From positions 16,959,934-17,023,933 of the forward strand of contig NC_045138.2 in the NCBI RefSeq assembly GCF_008831285.2: a DNA stretch of 64,000 bases, in the 5' to 3' direction. Below the pieces are notes generated by a model, which did no database searches, had not been told where the DNA came from, and was given only the letters and a program-made list of their open reading frames with translations. The stretch is from Nymphaea colorata (taxonomy: Eukaryota > Streptophyta > Magnoliopsida > Nymphaeales > Nymphaeaceae). Shown here one piece after another: positions 35,874 through 48,601 of this stretch. Within the stretch, counting starts at the first letter, position 1, and every line of letters starts with the position of its first letter. Position numbers and translations under genes: made by a program.

Positions 35874-37592
35874 GGGGCGTAGTCAGGATCTTTTTTAGGG
35901 GCAGGCCAAACAATCCGTAGGTCGGGCCAAGAGGAGCGATGGGTCGAGCCAAACTAAAAAATTTTGATTTTTTCAATATAATTTTTTTTCCTGGGCTAAC
36001 TTGGGCCATCCCCTGCTCCCTCTGCCCTGGTTCTATCTTTTTCTTTTTTTTTCCCTTGCAGATGCATGGTTTATGCATGCTTGTGGTTCAACTTCAACTA
36101 TAATTTTTTAGACTATTAACATTACATCTTTATTTTGCTTCATATTTATGCCGATGTAGTCTATACTTCTAGCTCCCTCATTGGTTGAAACCATATTTTA
36201 AAGCAAATGAAAGTGCGTTCCATGTTATGCATCTACATGGGAATGAATGTTCTCACTTTTTACTAGAGGGTTGTTTTGGTAATTTACTAGAGAGAGAAAA
36301 AAGTCGGTCGTATTATTAAGGGCCATAACATATAACCTGCTCGAGAAGCAAATCGGCCCACGTAATTTGCTTTGCATCGAGTCAAGATTCGACTAATCTT
36401 CGATCATTTTCATCCTTCTTTTCTATATTTGTCTTTATTTTTTGATGCACAAGCCAGTACCGGGGGCCACTGGGATTTGATCCAGAATCGTGAACCAATT
36501 TGAAAGCAACTTTTCTAAATTCTAATGATGATCAGCTTTCCCATTCAATCCCATTAAACACATTTCCCATAAGAAGAAGAAACGGAGTCTAATGAACTGA
36601 GGATTTTATTTGATTGTCTTCAATAGTAAGATCTCATTTGATGGCATCAAAATCATTTTAACTACCTCGCTTTTATGTTCAAAAGAGACGCCTTAAAATA
36701 ATTTTTGATGCAACAACCATGTTTCTGACGTGCTTTTAGCATCATAAAAGTAGACATGATCAACTGATTTTTTTTTTTTTTTGGAGCGGATATATTAGAG
36801 TTTGGGAACTAGATCATGATATAAATGGTCTCCAACCATCTTTTAAATAGAAAAACAAAATTTCCATTGTTCTCATGAACATTTTCATCATCTTCATGAT
36901 CAATTTTTTTCCCCCTTAGGGACCGGGGTTAGCTGTTCCCAAGCCACCTAGAGGTCATTTGGTAATAGAAACAGTAAGCCTGTCAGATCACCAAGGATTT
37001 CAGATCCATGGATTTAAGATTGGACGACTCTCCCTCCAATGTTAAATCCATGGTTTTTAACTTGTAGCACTATAGATTTAAGATTAGACCACTCTCCCTC
37101 CAATGTTAAATCCATTGTTTTTAACTTGTAGCATGGATTTGAAATCTTAAATCTATGCTACTGTAAACTGAGGATCTCCCAAAACACACCTTTTTTTATG
37201 CAGTCTCGGATCTAAGATCCGAGACTATCATATGCAATCTAATATAGTTTCCTATTAATTTATCCTAAGGATCGGGACATATTCATGAAATGCTAAAACA
37301 CAGTATTGCACAAATTTATCTTGATTTTCCAGACAGATTCATAAAACACTGTGTTGATGTCTATGATACCAAAACCCCCTCAAAGTATTGTCATTCAAGA
37401 CAATTTAACGATTCAGATAGATCAACACAAATGTTTTGGCTAAAAGTTGTGCACTAAATCATATTTTATAAAATAAAATCATATTTTTTAATCATTTCGA
37501 GTTCTGATGCATTGTGATTCCAAAAATCCAATTAAATTTTCTTAAAACTAAAGTTCGGCTCCCTCCCAAAGAAAAATTTCTAACTCCACCCC
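35874..37592. mobile_element. Possible 1.7 kb element with related ends
   Basis: The left end AGGGGCGTAGTCAGGATC and the mirror of the right end (AGGGGTGGAGTTAGAAAT) agree over much of about 40 bases. AGGGGCGGAG-type ends are frequent in plant transposon remnants. No transposase frame is visible and no target duplication was found, so two unrelated remnants remain possible. Confidence 0.4.
37012..37139. repeat. Tandem duplication of 64 bases
   Basis: Units starting ATTTAAGATT at 37012 and 37076 are nearly identical. Each contains CTCTCCCTCCAATGTTAAAT. Confidence 0.9.
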
Positions 37593-37599
37593 TGATTAT

Positions 37600-38500
37600 A
37601 GAAACGGCGGATGCAGTTAAACTTGTCCATCCATGATATTTTAGGATAAGAGGCATTGTTAGCACTCAACCTATTTGTGATTTCCAAAAGCACAAAAATC
37701 TTACTTAATCAAGAGACCCTTGACTCAGAGGCCACAGTGCCTTCTCCATCATGGCACCAAAAGAAGTTAAACTCAAGGTCAGGTGAACAGCATGTGTTAT
37801 GGGTCCAAATATAGGCAGAGCCAAAGCATATGCATCTGGTCCAGCCACTAGAACTAGGCATATATACCTTCCAAAGAAGGCTAGCCAATGAGGAATGGAG
37901 AAGTGTTTGTTGATGTGGTTAAAGTGGTCCACTCTACCAAATCCAGATCCAAACAACTCATGATACACACTGTGCCACATGGGGAACATGCTTTTTGGTC
38001 TTGCATTTAGTGTAATGGGAACAATACAGAGACATCATGAGACAACAGACCAGTGTTCCATGTTTTGTTTGTTTTCTAAACATACTAGAGTCTATTGGGT
38101 CCAGTCATGGTCTGTGCCCATGCTCTTGCTACATAATTTGAAGAGGTTTTGTCTCACTTTGACTTCATTCAAGGGACAATGCAATGCCTGAAAAGAAATG
38201 TGATATACTGAATTTGAGAAATACTTTCAGGGGAAAAGGAGAATACACATGCTAGGGTTATGTAGGAGACTCTTACCAAGTTATGCTTAGAAGATATTTG
38301 AGAAGAACAATATTGTATGCTGGACATAAGGGACACCTTGTCTGTTCCCTGCCATCAAACAATGGACAGATTCAATGTTTTGTCCATTGGAACAAGATAA
38401 ATGTGAGAACTGGATGCCCTAGTTTCTCCTATATTCCAAACGATCTCTCACTATATGTTCTAAATAAGTCATGTTCTTGTTCTAAATAAGCCATGCTATA
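37600..38500. other. Intergenic DNA
   Basis: No gene is recognised. A minus-strand frame of 94 codons at 37705-37989 matches no family I know and is treated as chance. Confidence 0.5.
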
Positions 38501-38502
38501 TT

Positions 38503-38723
38503 TCATAGTTCGTTGACTCGCTGAGTCATCTCAGGGATTGCCCGAGTTAGGTCGGATCGCTAGAAAACCTCAGCATGAATCAAGGCTAGCCTGGTTTGCT
38601 CCCTGACTCAGCCCGACTAAGCCCAACTCAAGTTATTTTAAAACTTGATCGAGTCGACGAGTCAACTTGCTGACCCCATGATCCAGTCGTTTGCTAGTCC
38701 CAGTTTCAGTTTGCCAACTATGA
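38503..38723. mobile_element. MITE-like element, about 220 bases
   Basis: The ends TCATAGTTCG and the mirror of TCATAGTTGG agree at nine of ten bases. The inside is rich in GACTCGCTGAGTC/GAGTCGACGAGTCAAC motifs and richer in GC than its surroundings. No target duplication is clear. Confidence 0.5.
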
Positions 38724-38729
38724 ACTGAA

Positions 38730-40360
38730 GTGCTCTTAAAGTTGATAACATGTGCCACAGAAACACAAAGTTCTCATAGAATACCATCTTAGTGCATCTT
38801 AATTTTAAATGGTTCCACAAAAGTATTCACTTGTTTGATAATGATGAGCATTCCTTTCGGCAGTAGGCCCTACGTATCTTATCAAACGGCGGACACATTG
38901 GTCGTCTTTTATTGTTTCTCTAGAACAATTTTTAGGCTTCCCACACTGTTCATTTTTACTGGTGAGCAGAATAAGTATTTCATCCTACTATCCAACTAAG
39001 AGACAAAACTCTTACTTTTCCTTTTATCTTGAATGATATCAAAACCTACTTTCGGTGCATTAGCATTTTACAAATGCATAAAAGGAAACACCATACTCCC
39101 TGAAACATGTGTCTTATTGTTCGAAACCTACCAGAAGTGCCCAAATTCTAGCTAGCTGAAACCCATCGCCCCTCTAGGTGTCACGGGGCGCGGCACAACA
39201 ACCATTCCAACCGCCGAAAACCTAAAGGGGGGCAAGCAGGTGTGTAGATAACTTGAAAACAAGGGAACACTAGGTGCGACAAGGAAAAAGTGTGTTCGAT
39301 ACACCTCTCTTTACGACCACATGTCCGAGATGGAAACGACACGTGACGCCCTCTACCAAGCAATCAAACACGCCCTAAAAAGACGACCAACTATTGATTC
39401 TTTGACCACCTTTTCAACTTGAAGCCTCACGTTCATCACCTCCGCCACGCCGACCGAATCGTCGGTAGCTCTTGCTTCCCGCATATCTCATAAATAAAAA
39501 CAAAATCTACTGCTTCCATCTTGTTCACATCGTCGCATTATATGCCAAAACAAGCTGTCAATTTGTCACCTTTTTTTTTTTCAATTAAAAAAGGAGACGA
39601 TTCGTGCGTTTTTCTTTTGTCCAAAAAAGAAAGGGATTTTTTTGTCTGTGGATTTTGTCTAGGGCATGCAACGCAGCTCTTTTAAGATGGCGTGGACCCA
39701 AGCGAAGGGGCCCCCAAAAGCACGCCCACCACCTGTTTGTTGAATTGTCTGGTGAAGGTCAAAAGCTTATTTGGTTCCTTCCAAACAGCCCCATGAAAAA
39801 GGTGGATGGTCTTCGTTCCCACCTGCCAACCCCACCGGTTAAGGCCACCACGTCGGAAGGCTGTTAATCGGGTTGGGCCGGGTCGAGCCCAATCTTAAGT
39901 ATCAGGTATCAGGTATTGGGCCGGGCATGAGCTCGAGTTCCAGGCACCGAGCCCAATTCTTATTGGGCGGACCGGGCCAGGCCGAACCAGCCCGATGCTC
40001 AGGTCTAGTGGAAAGACCGTTGAAATGTCGAACACGCACCCCGGCTGCACCACCTTTGATCCGGCAACTGGGAGCTGTGGGACCCACTTGACCGCCCTTC
40101 CACTCAACCGGCGTCCCCACCAAATCATCACGAACCCCCCACTTCTATTTTGTCTTCTTTATTTTTTTAATTCTTTGTTAATGGAAAAGAACAAAAAAAT
40201 AATACACATTGATTCCTTATCCTTCCCCTCCCTAACCCGCTTTATATAGACGCCAACTTGCTAAAATATCAGATCCCCTTTTTTCCCTAACAAGTTTCGT
40301 GTGAAACTCGTGAACTCATTAGGTGGAGCTTTTAGTGCCACCTCTTAGGTCCCAGACATT
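38730..40360. other. Intergenic DNA with a GGGCC-rich patch
   Basis: 39860-40020 is unusually GC-rich and dense in GGGCCGGGC and AGCCCGA motifs, typical of decayed plant MITEs; no clean inverted ends were found. No gene is recognised. Confidence 0.45.
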
Positions 40361-40365
40361 ATAAC

Positions 40366-40367
<2 letters not shown>

Positions 40368-40449
<82 letters not shown>
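40368..40449. repeat. (AT)n microsatellite, about 40 units
   Basis: A perfect AT run of about 80 bases, the longest simple repeat in the window. Its length may be misassembled. Confidence 0.95.
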
Positions 40450-40450
<1 letters not shown>

Positions 40451-41620
40451 CACTTTTGAACTTGTGGTATAAGTTAATGAAGTACGATTGGTATGAACTA
40501 GAGGCTGGATTTTTTTTTAATGTAGAGGATGATATTTTAGGTTAAAATATTTATGGCAATTGAATTTTCATGGAGAAAACCTGGCCCTGCTGTACTTGGA
40601 AAACTTAAGCGTTGAATCCCTTGAAGTCAATGACGTAGAATTTCCAGAGAGCCAAAAAAAAATCACGAAAACTGTGTTCTGTACAGAGCATATTTTATAG
40701 TCCATTTTGGTAAGAATAGATGCTTGAAAGATGTCTCTTTAGTAGATATACAAATTTTCAAGTTGAGCATATTCATTACAAATGTAGGTTGATCATATCT
40801 AATCATTTAAATACCATCCAAGTGCTACTTCTTATAAAATCAAACATTTCTTTTATATATATAGAACATGAGACATCTTGATAAACAAATGGATGGAGGA
40901 AATATATATATTACATGACCATTAACTATAATTTATGATGCAGTAACAAGTCATGGTATTAACAACTAATTATGGTATTTTATAAATTGATTTTTAATTT
41001 TTAGGCATTTGACAACATCTAGAAGATGATAGAATTCTCCTATATTTGTCATAACATTATACGGATAATGTTCATCATTTTCTTATGTATATCATAATAT
41101 GACACGAATAAAGCTCGTCCTTTTCTTAGTTAATTGTCATGCCCACTTAGTTGTATATAAATATACAATAATACCAAAGAATGGATGGGATTACACCTTA
41201 TCTATGAGTTGGCATTCCTAACTATTCCGGTCAATAAAGACGCTACGCTAAAGGAGAAAAAGGAAGCCCACTACATTATTCGTATAATCCAACTCTATAA
41301 TTAATTAAAGCATTTATCGCCAAGTAGAGAACATCAAGTGGGCTCGGAGTCGGAGGTGATCACAAATGGAGGGTTAGGTCGCACCGTCATAACTAAGAGG
41401 GTTCCCCCTTCGAGCCCCACTAAGATCACACCCACTTCTTATTTGCGTATGGAGATAAGAAAGCATTAAGCATATGCCTTTAAATTAAAAAATGTATATA
41501 TAAAGAAAAGTCAATTTGTTTAGTTAGTCAAACAGAATTTTGCAATCAACCATAAATGCATTTAAAAACAGCTTTCAACATGATAATCTAGATTTCCAGT
41601 TGCTAGTTTGATTCTGCGGA
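40450..41620. other. Intergenic DNA, AT-rich
   Basis: Nothing recognisable. A tRNA-like TTCGAGCCCC at 41410-41420 hints at a decayed SINE, too eroded to call. Confidence 0.5.
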
Positions 41621-41626
41621 CCCCAA

Positions 41627-41760
41627 GAGGTTGGTTGTAGCTGGTCAGATTAGCAACTAGTAGAAGGCCCTGGTTCGATTCTCATGGGTGTCAACTCCCT
41701 GTGTATGTCAATGCAATCCTAAACTCTAAATTACAAACCCTAAACCTATAAATTCATCTG
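41627..41760 (+). mobile_element. SINE-like sequence with A and B boxes
   Basis: An A-box-like TAGCTGGTCAGATTAGC (41638-41654) is followed by a B box GGTTCGATTC (41672-41681), the internal Pol III promoter spacing of tRNA-derived plant SINEs. The 3' part contains CCTAAACTCTAAATTAC and AAACCCTAAACC. No poly-A tail or target duplication could be fixed. Confidence 0.6.
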
Positions 41761-42332
41761 TTTCGACTCGTGAACGCGGCCTCGGGATCGGCTCCTAAGG
41801 TTGAAAATTTTGTTCATGCATCGCTATCAAGATTCTATGGTACATGAATTCAATATCCAAGTTGCACCAGCTATGTCTCATAATGCTAATGGCATGAGTA
41901 GCTAGATTGAATAACTTCATACACTGTAGATGTTTGACAATATGATGCGCATCGTGTACGTGTGAGCTGCAATATTAATGCCACATTGAAGATGGGTTGT
42001 TCATTCTGATGACAAAAGGTATCCATGTTCCTCATGTCCCTTTCACCTGAGCCACGCTCCTTCTTTTAATTGCATACCACACAAGACAAAAGGCTATATA
42101 AACCATACGCATCGGTTTCCTTAGTGGGCAGATGTTCACTAAGGAGTTGAAGCTAAGGAGTTAGGACAACTAGGGAAGACCCTAAATAGTTGGTGGCTGG
42201 TTGAGAGTTCAAAGCAATGAATTTCTTTGCAACTAAACAAGTCTCAACCTCGTCATTTTGCTCGCGGAGTTTTCACAAACTAGAGATTCGGGTTTGACCT
42301 CTATTCAATTAAGAAGATGAAGCCCCTTCCAC

Positions 42333-42751
42333 TAGGCGTGAACATCGAGAGCTCGACTTGTGAATGAGTTTGAGCTGAGTCATTTGCTTAACGAGTCGAG
42401 TTCGAGTTCATGAGTCGACTCGTTCAAACAATCGAGTTGAGTTCGAGCTCAACACGTAACTGCCGAGTCGAGTTGTCGAGCCTTAATCAAGTCGATATAT
42501 TCAAATGAGTTTACGAGTTTGTCGAGCCTTAATCGAGTTGAGCTCGAGCTCAACACGTAACGATGAATATCAATTCTATTCAAACGAGTTTGTCGAGCCT
42601 TAGTCAAGTCGAGCTCGAGTTCAACACATAACTGTCGAGTCGAGCTCAAGCTGCTTCCATCGAGCTATTCTCGAGCTCAACGTTTCATTAGTCGACAAGC
42701 CGAGCTCCAGCTGACTAAACTCGAGCTCGACTCGGCTCGTGTTCACCCCTA
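42333..42751. mobile_element. Non-autonomous element with TAGGSGTGAACA ends
   Basis: The left end TAGGCGTGAACA and the mirror of the right end TAGGGGTGAACA differ at one position. The inside is a patchwork of GAGTCGAG, GAGCTCGAGC and TTCGAGCTCAACAC motifs, with about three degenerate 60-90-base subrepeats ending GTCGAGCCTTA. This composition and end sequence mark a widespread plant MITE type. It has no coding capacity. Confidence 0.75.
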
Positions 42752-42759
42752 TCTCCCAC

Positions 42760-45200
42760 CCCTGCCATTTGGGTGGCTACCTGGGTCTTCATCGACGTAT
42801 GGGGCGGGGGTAGCGTAAAGTCAATTTGCTACTACTCTCTGCGTCATTGACCCAGGGGCATAACACCCATGGAGATCGAACTGATGACTCAGTTATGCCA
42901 CTTGGGGCATCAAAGAAGAGATTGACCCAAGTTAAACTTAACAACCTCGGAACTGAAGGAGGTCAGGAGTTCAATATTTAAAGTATGTTGGCGCAATTTG
43001 GTAGAAAGTTTGCCTAACCCCAACTTATCAGTCAACAAAATATCATCTTTTTTGAATGGGTGGTAGGATTTATTGTAAGCTTATGAAGGTCATGGGGTTG
43101 CTTTGGGGCAACCAATAGTTAAAGAACTTAGTGGAATACTGGAATCTTAGGGTTTTATATGAAACAAGGAAAGTTTTGTATTCTTGTTAAAGCCTACCAC
43201 CTTTTTCCTTTTTCTCTTTTGTTTTATACCTTGATAGGAAATGGCATCTTCCTTTTAAAAAAATTGAAGAGATGGTCTATAAAGCGACGAGTGCAGCACC
43301 TTGTTGCCAACAACCTTCGCCATACAAATGCCAGGGAAGCTTCTTGAGATTCTCTGTGTGAAGGGGAATGGGAAAAATTAAATGAAAAACGAATCGCTTC
43401 AACAAACTTTGTCCTTCGAGGAGAAAAAATAAAAGATCTTGCATTCCTCTTTCTGTTTCTCTTTTCAAAGTTTAAAATAATTCAGTTGAGTTCTTGTAAG
43501 GTCTGAACCAAGACCAAGCAACTCCAAGAATGCTGACCTCATGTCATGCTTGTTACTCAAACAAAGGACGCATTGTTTCGAGAACAGCAATTTTAAGAAC
43601 AATAGTTCAAAAGTAGTCTCAAAAAGCATTTGGTAAGAGGAACATTATGCTATTGAAATACATGTTCACCTACTATATGATTTACCAATTAACACCATGT
43701 CTTCGTTTGAGAACATATGATGCAACTATGTTTGATTATCCTTTTTATGTTTGGAAAAATAAATGCCAGACAATTATGCCCTGTTTAAATGGAGGTAAAG
43801 GATGTTCATCCCTGTCTCCTTTCCCTCCCATTTCCTTTCATTTCCCTCCATCCAAACGTGGCTTAGAGACAAATTATCCCTACTAAGTTGAGACAATGCC
43901 TTGAAAAAGTGGAAATATTTTCAAATATAAAAAAGTTAATGACAGGAAAAAAAAAGGATAAAAATGAATATGAAACTGCAAAAGTTGCCCTCAACTTACC
44001 AATTCATGAAGAAGAAACTTTAGATATAACCAATCATATAAAAAAAATAAAAATTCCCAACTTCAGAGTTTCCAGTTAAATTGCCAAAGTTTCATTGGTG
44101 CACAATTAGATTGGAGTACCATTTTGGGAAATTAGAGATTGAGTGCAGTTTGGAAATTTGAAAAAAGGGGTTGGAGGGGTTTTACTTTTACACATTGACC
44201 AACTTGGCAGGTTTGGTTTGGAGAGTGATGGAGGGAATTGCTCTTAGTGTTTGTTATATTCATGTGGATGTATGACCCACAACCAACAATCAAGGCACAA
44301 AAATTGTAGACTCTTCTTCCTGGCAGACCTCCTCACCCCTTTCTTCAAGGGCACCTGATCATGTGCTTTTAGTTATGAGGCCAATCAAATATCCTGCTTT
44401 ATCCCGTTTTTCCCGGATAAAGTGGTGGTATATCCCGAAATCCAAAACTTTTCTACTGCCTTGCTACTCTGTTTTTCTCCCTTTTAAAATAGGACTAGAT
44501 TTTTCAAGTAGACGCATACATTCAACCGTTGGATCTGATTTGCAAACCCTGCGATCTGGATCGGACCCAGTTTTGGTACCAAAAGATCTGGAGAGGTAGT
44601 CTAGTCAGGTCTGATCTGTACACAGGTTGGATTTGGTTCAAGTAAACAACTGGATTCCGCTTGAACGAGTTTTTCGGCCTCAGTGGATCACTCTAGCCAG
44701 GACTCGGACCAGGACCCGATCTTAAATTAGAAAACGAGCAAAATCGTCAAAGACCGTTCACCCATTTACGTCATTTTACAGGTAGGCCGAGGTCTGTTGA
44801 GCTACCGCTTTGGATCAGATCTGGTAACGGTCTCAATCCCTCGATCTCGCACGTCCTTGTCCAGATCCAGATCTGGTATCACTTTCTTGGCCTCTTCCCC
44901 GAAAACGTTCGCCATTCTTAGCAGCCTTTGGAACCAAATCCCGAGAAAAACAAAGAGTTCTTGAAGCTTCAAAAATGGAAAAAAAAAGGGGGAGAAACTA
45001 CAAGACACGCGATAAAAAGAAAACTTCACGACATAATAACGTGGAAACTGAAATTAACGGGGATAGAGGGGGGGAAGGGCGTGTTTGGAATTACGCGGAA
45101 AGGGCAAGGCCAATAAAGTCATCGGAAATTTGAATGAAGACGCGCTCGACGTCCCTTTCTGTTTTTGGACGCTGGATTGTTCGTGTTCCCACGCGAGCGA
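42760..45200. other. Intergenic DNA upstream of WDL1
   Basis: No gene is recognised. 44500-44900 is dense in GATCTGGATC/GGATTTGG-type motifs of decayed repeats. An A/G-rich patch lies at 43900-44060. Confidence 0.5.
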
Positions 45201-45635
45201 GGAGAGAGAAAGTAGAGAGAGAAAGTGAAAGAGGGGGTGGGGCCGGGGAGAGAGAGAGAGGGGAGGGTCGCGATTCACGGGGCCAGGCGGGGGCCCAATA
45301 AATACGATCCCGCGCGCGACTTTCGAACTTCTCTTTCTCTTCTCTCCCTTTCTCTCTCTACAGTCGGTGCAACGAGACAGACTGCCCGCACTGACCACCG
45401 GTGGTGGGTTAGGGTTTCCAGAGTGACGCCGTCAACTTCCCCACCATTTCCCTCTCCTTCCCTCTGCCTACCTCTTTCGCTCTCTCTCTCTCTTTCCTCT
45501 GTGTGCTTATATTTGACTTCCCGGGCGCTTGCTTGAGGGGTAGGTCAGTGGTGCGGCGGAGCTTCTGGCGGAGGAGGAGGACGATGACGGTGATCGGCGA
45601 TTAAGGCGGAGGTTCTTTTGAGGATCCATTTGACG
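45201..45635 (+). promoter_or_regulatory. WDL1 promoter and noncoding first exon
   Basis: A GA-rich then CT-rich stretch holds GGCCCAATAAATAC at 45292-45305, combining a site-II-like GGCCCA with a weak TATA-like AATAAATA. A telo-box TTAGGGTTT lies at 45409-45417. The leader exon is inferred to run from about 45330 to 45635, where GACG|GTGAGG gives a good donor. Confidence 0.55.
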
Positions 45636-48562
45636 GTGAGGAGTGGCTCGTTTCGACGTGCTCTTAGCTGTCCGCTTTCTGTCTTTGACCGAGCTAGGAT
45701 GTTTCCCGGGTTTTAGGGAAATTGGCGTTCTCTGTGGCGTGTGCAGGGTGTTTTTTTTTTTATTGTGTTGTATGGGGAGATCCCTTTGGAGGCGAGGTTT
45801 CGGCTCGGGTTTTGGTTGCGTTTTCTGCTAACGCCCTTTCTTCGCCACGAGCTGATAGCTTTTCTATCCTTTTTTTTTTGGCGGAGAAAATCGGCGGGAA
45901 CGGGTGTTTTCCGTCCCGCTCTTTCAACGGAAAAAATCAGTGGGGTTCGTGTTTGTTGAACTTATCTGTTGTTGCTTTCTCCGTTTCTCGTGAAAATTTT
46001 CGTTTTGCTTGTTTATTTCTTCTGTTAGTGGCAACTATGGATTCTCCCTCTGTCTTCTATTTAACAAGATCTACTTGTCCGTATTTTTATTCGTAAGCCT
46101 TTTCGCTGCATTTTTTTTTATTTGTCTAATCTGTGTAAATGACAGTAAAGTTATTTGGGTTTGGAATTTTTCTATATTTTGTTCTAGCTTGACGGCTATG
46201 TTCTTCAGCCTCTCTTTGTTTCTAATGTTTCCGTAAATTCTCTCTCTTAAACTTATACCATCCTTTTTTACAAGTGGGTGACGGAAAACCAAGCCGTCCA
46301 GGTTGTACATCCTTCTCCCATGGCTGCTCTGTCTATAGTCACAAGCGTTTGTTTGGTTGGAATAGTTTCCTCCTCCTATGTAATTTCCTGGCCTATCACG
46401 GTGGCTATTACTGTGTGCTTTTCTCGTCGCAATGTTCGACATGATTAACTGACGAAAGCCTTTAAATTTTTTCCTTAATTGGTCATTGATTACTGAACTA
46501 GTTCTGTACCAGCCAATTAGTGATATTTAATTGTCTCTGTGCTACCTTTTGGATTTGGTACACTTTCAATCACTCTTATTTGCTTGTGAAACAAAGAAGT
46601 ACCCATATATCCTTTGCATGCTTTAGCTTTTATTTGCTGATAGGTTTCTCTTTGTTTGGAAAGTCAAACAGCAAGCCATTTGGTGCTTGCGTTATTTTTA
46701 CGGTTAATTCGTGTCTCCTTTTTTCCTTGTGATAAAAAAGAAAAGGCCGAATGGTTAGCGGTTGTTCATCTTGAGGACTGTTGCATGTTTTTACGTCATA
46801 CTTGGATTACTGTGAAGAAGGGATCTTCTTAGATGAATTGCATGCAGTAAACTGTCTTTGTTTTGTCACTATTGCTTGCCGCTTTCTTCTTTATGCAATA
46901 GATAGGAATTGTTGTAAGCTGTTACTGGTCTTTTTTGTGGTTGTTTTATTTTTAATAACAACAATGACATGAACTTTGTTTTTTTTCCTTGTCAGAAATC
47001 AGTTAGAAAATATAATATTTTTTCTTTATATGTTGTTGAAGTCTTTAATGTTAGACAAGCATCCATTGTTATGCTCCTTTGCAATTTAAGAAAATAGAAT
47101 ATCTTTCCGTTATATGTTGTTGAAGTCTTTCATGTTAGACAAGCATCCATCGTTGTGCTTTCTGCAATTTGAAGCCAAATTCTTGTTTTCTAGTTTTGTT
47201 CTTCTTTGTTAAGGTTGTTGTTACAAGCAGTATATTGGATCTCTTGTTTAGTTCAAAATTTAACTTCTGCATGTGCCTACGGGTGAACAAGTGCAATAGG
47301 CCGCATAACTAGATTTTTTTTCCCTTATTCAATGTTGAAATATTTTGAGACAATTGATGAAGAGCCCATCCTTGACTTCAAGCCTTGTCACCTTCCAAAA
47401 AGATTGTGGAATAGTATCTTGTTGTTTGTGTCACAGAAATAGTAAAAATATAATGTGACTGATGATCCTTGATTTTGATAGTTGAGGTTATAAATTTTGG
47501 GTTTACAGTGAGTAGAGAGTTAATTAACCATCCCATGTACAAAGCCAGAATTGATGGATTTGTGAATTTGTGAAGGTCTATCTGCTGGATCTCATTAGTT
47601 TTAAACTGGTAAGTAGAAATTGTAAGCATCTCCAGATTGCAAGTTCTTGGACCAACAAGTGTGAGGTCAGACCTGAATTTCTACTGGTATATTGAAATAT
47701 ATTAGTGTGAAAGGAATGGTGTGATTGTCTTGTAGTTACAGTTAAAATTAGGTTGCTTGTTGTGGGATGGAATATGGATATAGGCAAAAATATTAAAGAG
47801 AGACAGCTAAGTGGAAACCATGTTTCTACCTTATATGCCGACACCTAAGAGGAGGTCAGGGGGGTTGGGAAAGATGGTGGAAATGAGAGGGGGAAAAAAG
47901 AGTGGGGTGGGGGGAGTGATGGAGGGGTTTTTTCATAAATGGGTGAGATATAGTCTGAAAGATTAATCTCTTTATGGACAGTTCAGGTCTTCTGCTGTTT
48001 ATCCTGAGTTTTTAAGTAATAAAGTTGTTTACATTCAAATAATACACAATTATGAAGCTTGTCAGAAAATGTTAAATAAAAATAAAGTAGCAATTATTTG
48101 GCTAAAGAAATAGTTGAAGACATTTCTCTTTAGCTTTCATGTGCGGAATGGACCTTAGATGGTATATGTATTTGTTGAATGTGGCTGTAGGCGAGAGATA
48201 GCTTACCATGGATAATCTGCTTTGACTGCCCACTTTCCTCTCAGTTACAAGGAATCTTGATCTGAATTGTTTGACTGTTCATGTTGAGCTTCCTGTAGGC
48301 TAACCTTCTAACAGTGCACATGCTGTCTTCACTGATACTTGGTTGTCAGACTCTCTTAATGGGCTTCTAAAGACATGACCTATCATTGTGGACTGAGCAG
48401 TTTAGATCTTGAGAAACTTATGTTCACCATGTCCTGTGCCATTATGTGCTGTAGATTTTTTTTTTCTGGACATTTTCCCTGTGTGTGTGTTTTTTTCATG
48501 GTTAAGTTGCTAGAGTGTGCTAATTGTTTCCGCTAACTGGTGTCTTCCTCTTCTAATAACAG
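45636..48562 (+). other. Long intron in the WDL1 5' untranslated region (2.9 kb)
   Basis: Donor GTGAGG at 45636 and acceptor TAATAACAG at 48562 bracket T-rich DNA without a recognised gene. It holds an 84-base tandem duplication (from 47027) and a G-rich patch at 47850-47935. Confidence 0.6.
47027..47194. repeat. Tandem duplication of 84 bases in the WDL1 leader intron
   Basis: TATATGTTGTTGAAGTCTTT starts at 47027 and again at 47111. Both units continue with GTTAGACAAGCATCCAT. The copies differ by scattered substitutions and a small deletion. Confidence 0.88.
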
Positions 48563-48601
48563 GATATTATTCTCCAGTGTTTCTCAACGATAGAATACAA
48601 T

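Noticed and set aside
37705-37989. 94-codon minus-strand frame
   Set aside because: No family resemblance, no splice-linked neighbour exon and no promoter-like context.
41390-41425. tRNA gene suggested by TTCGAGCCCC
   Set aside because: No cloverleaf could be drawn around it; only a B-box-like fragment remains.
47850-47935. Possible G-quadruplex in the WDL1 leader intron
   Set aside because: G runs exist, but loops of about 10, 1 and 9 bases make it a weak candidate, and the patch may be simple-sequence drift.
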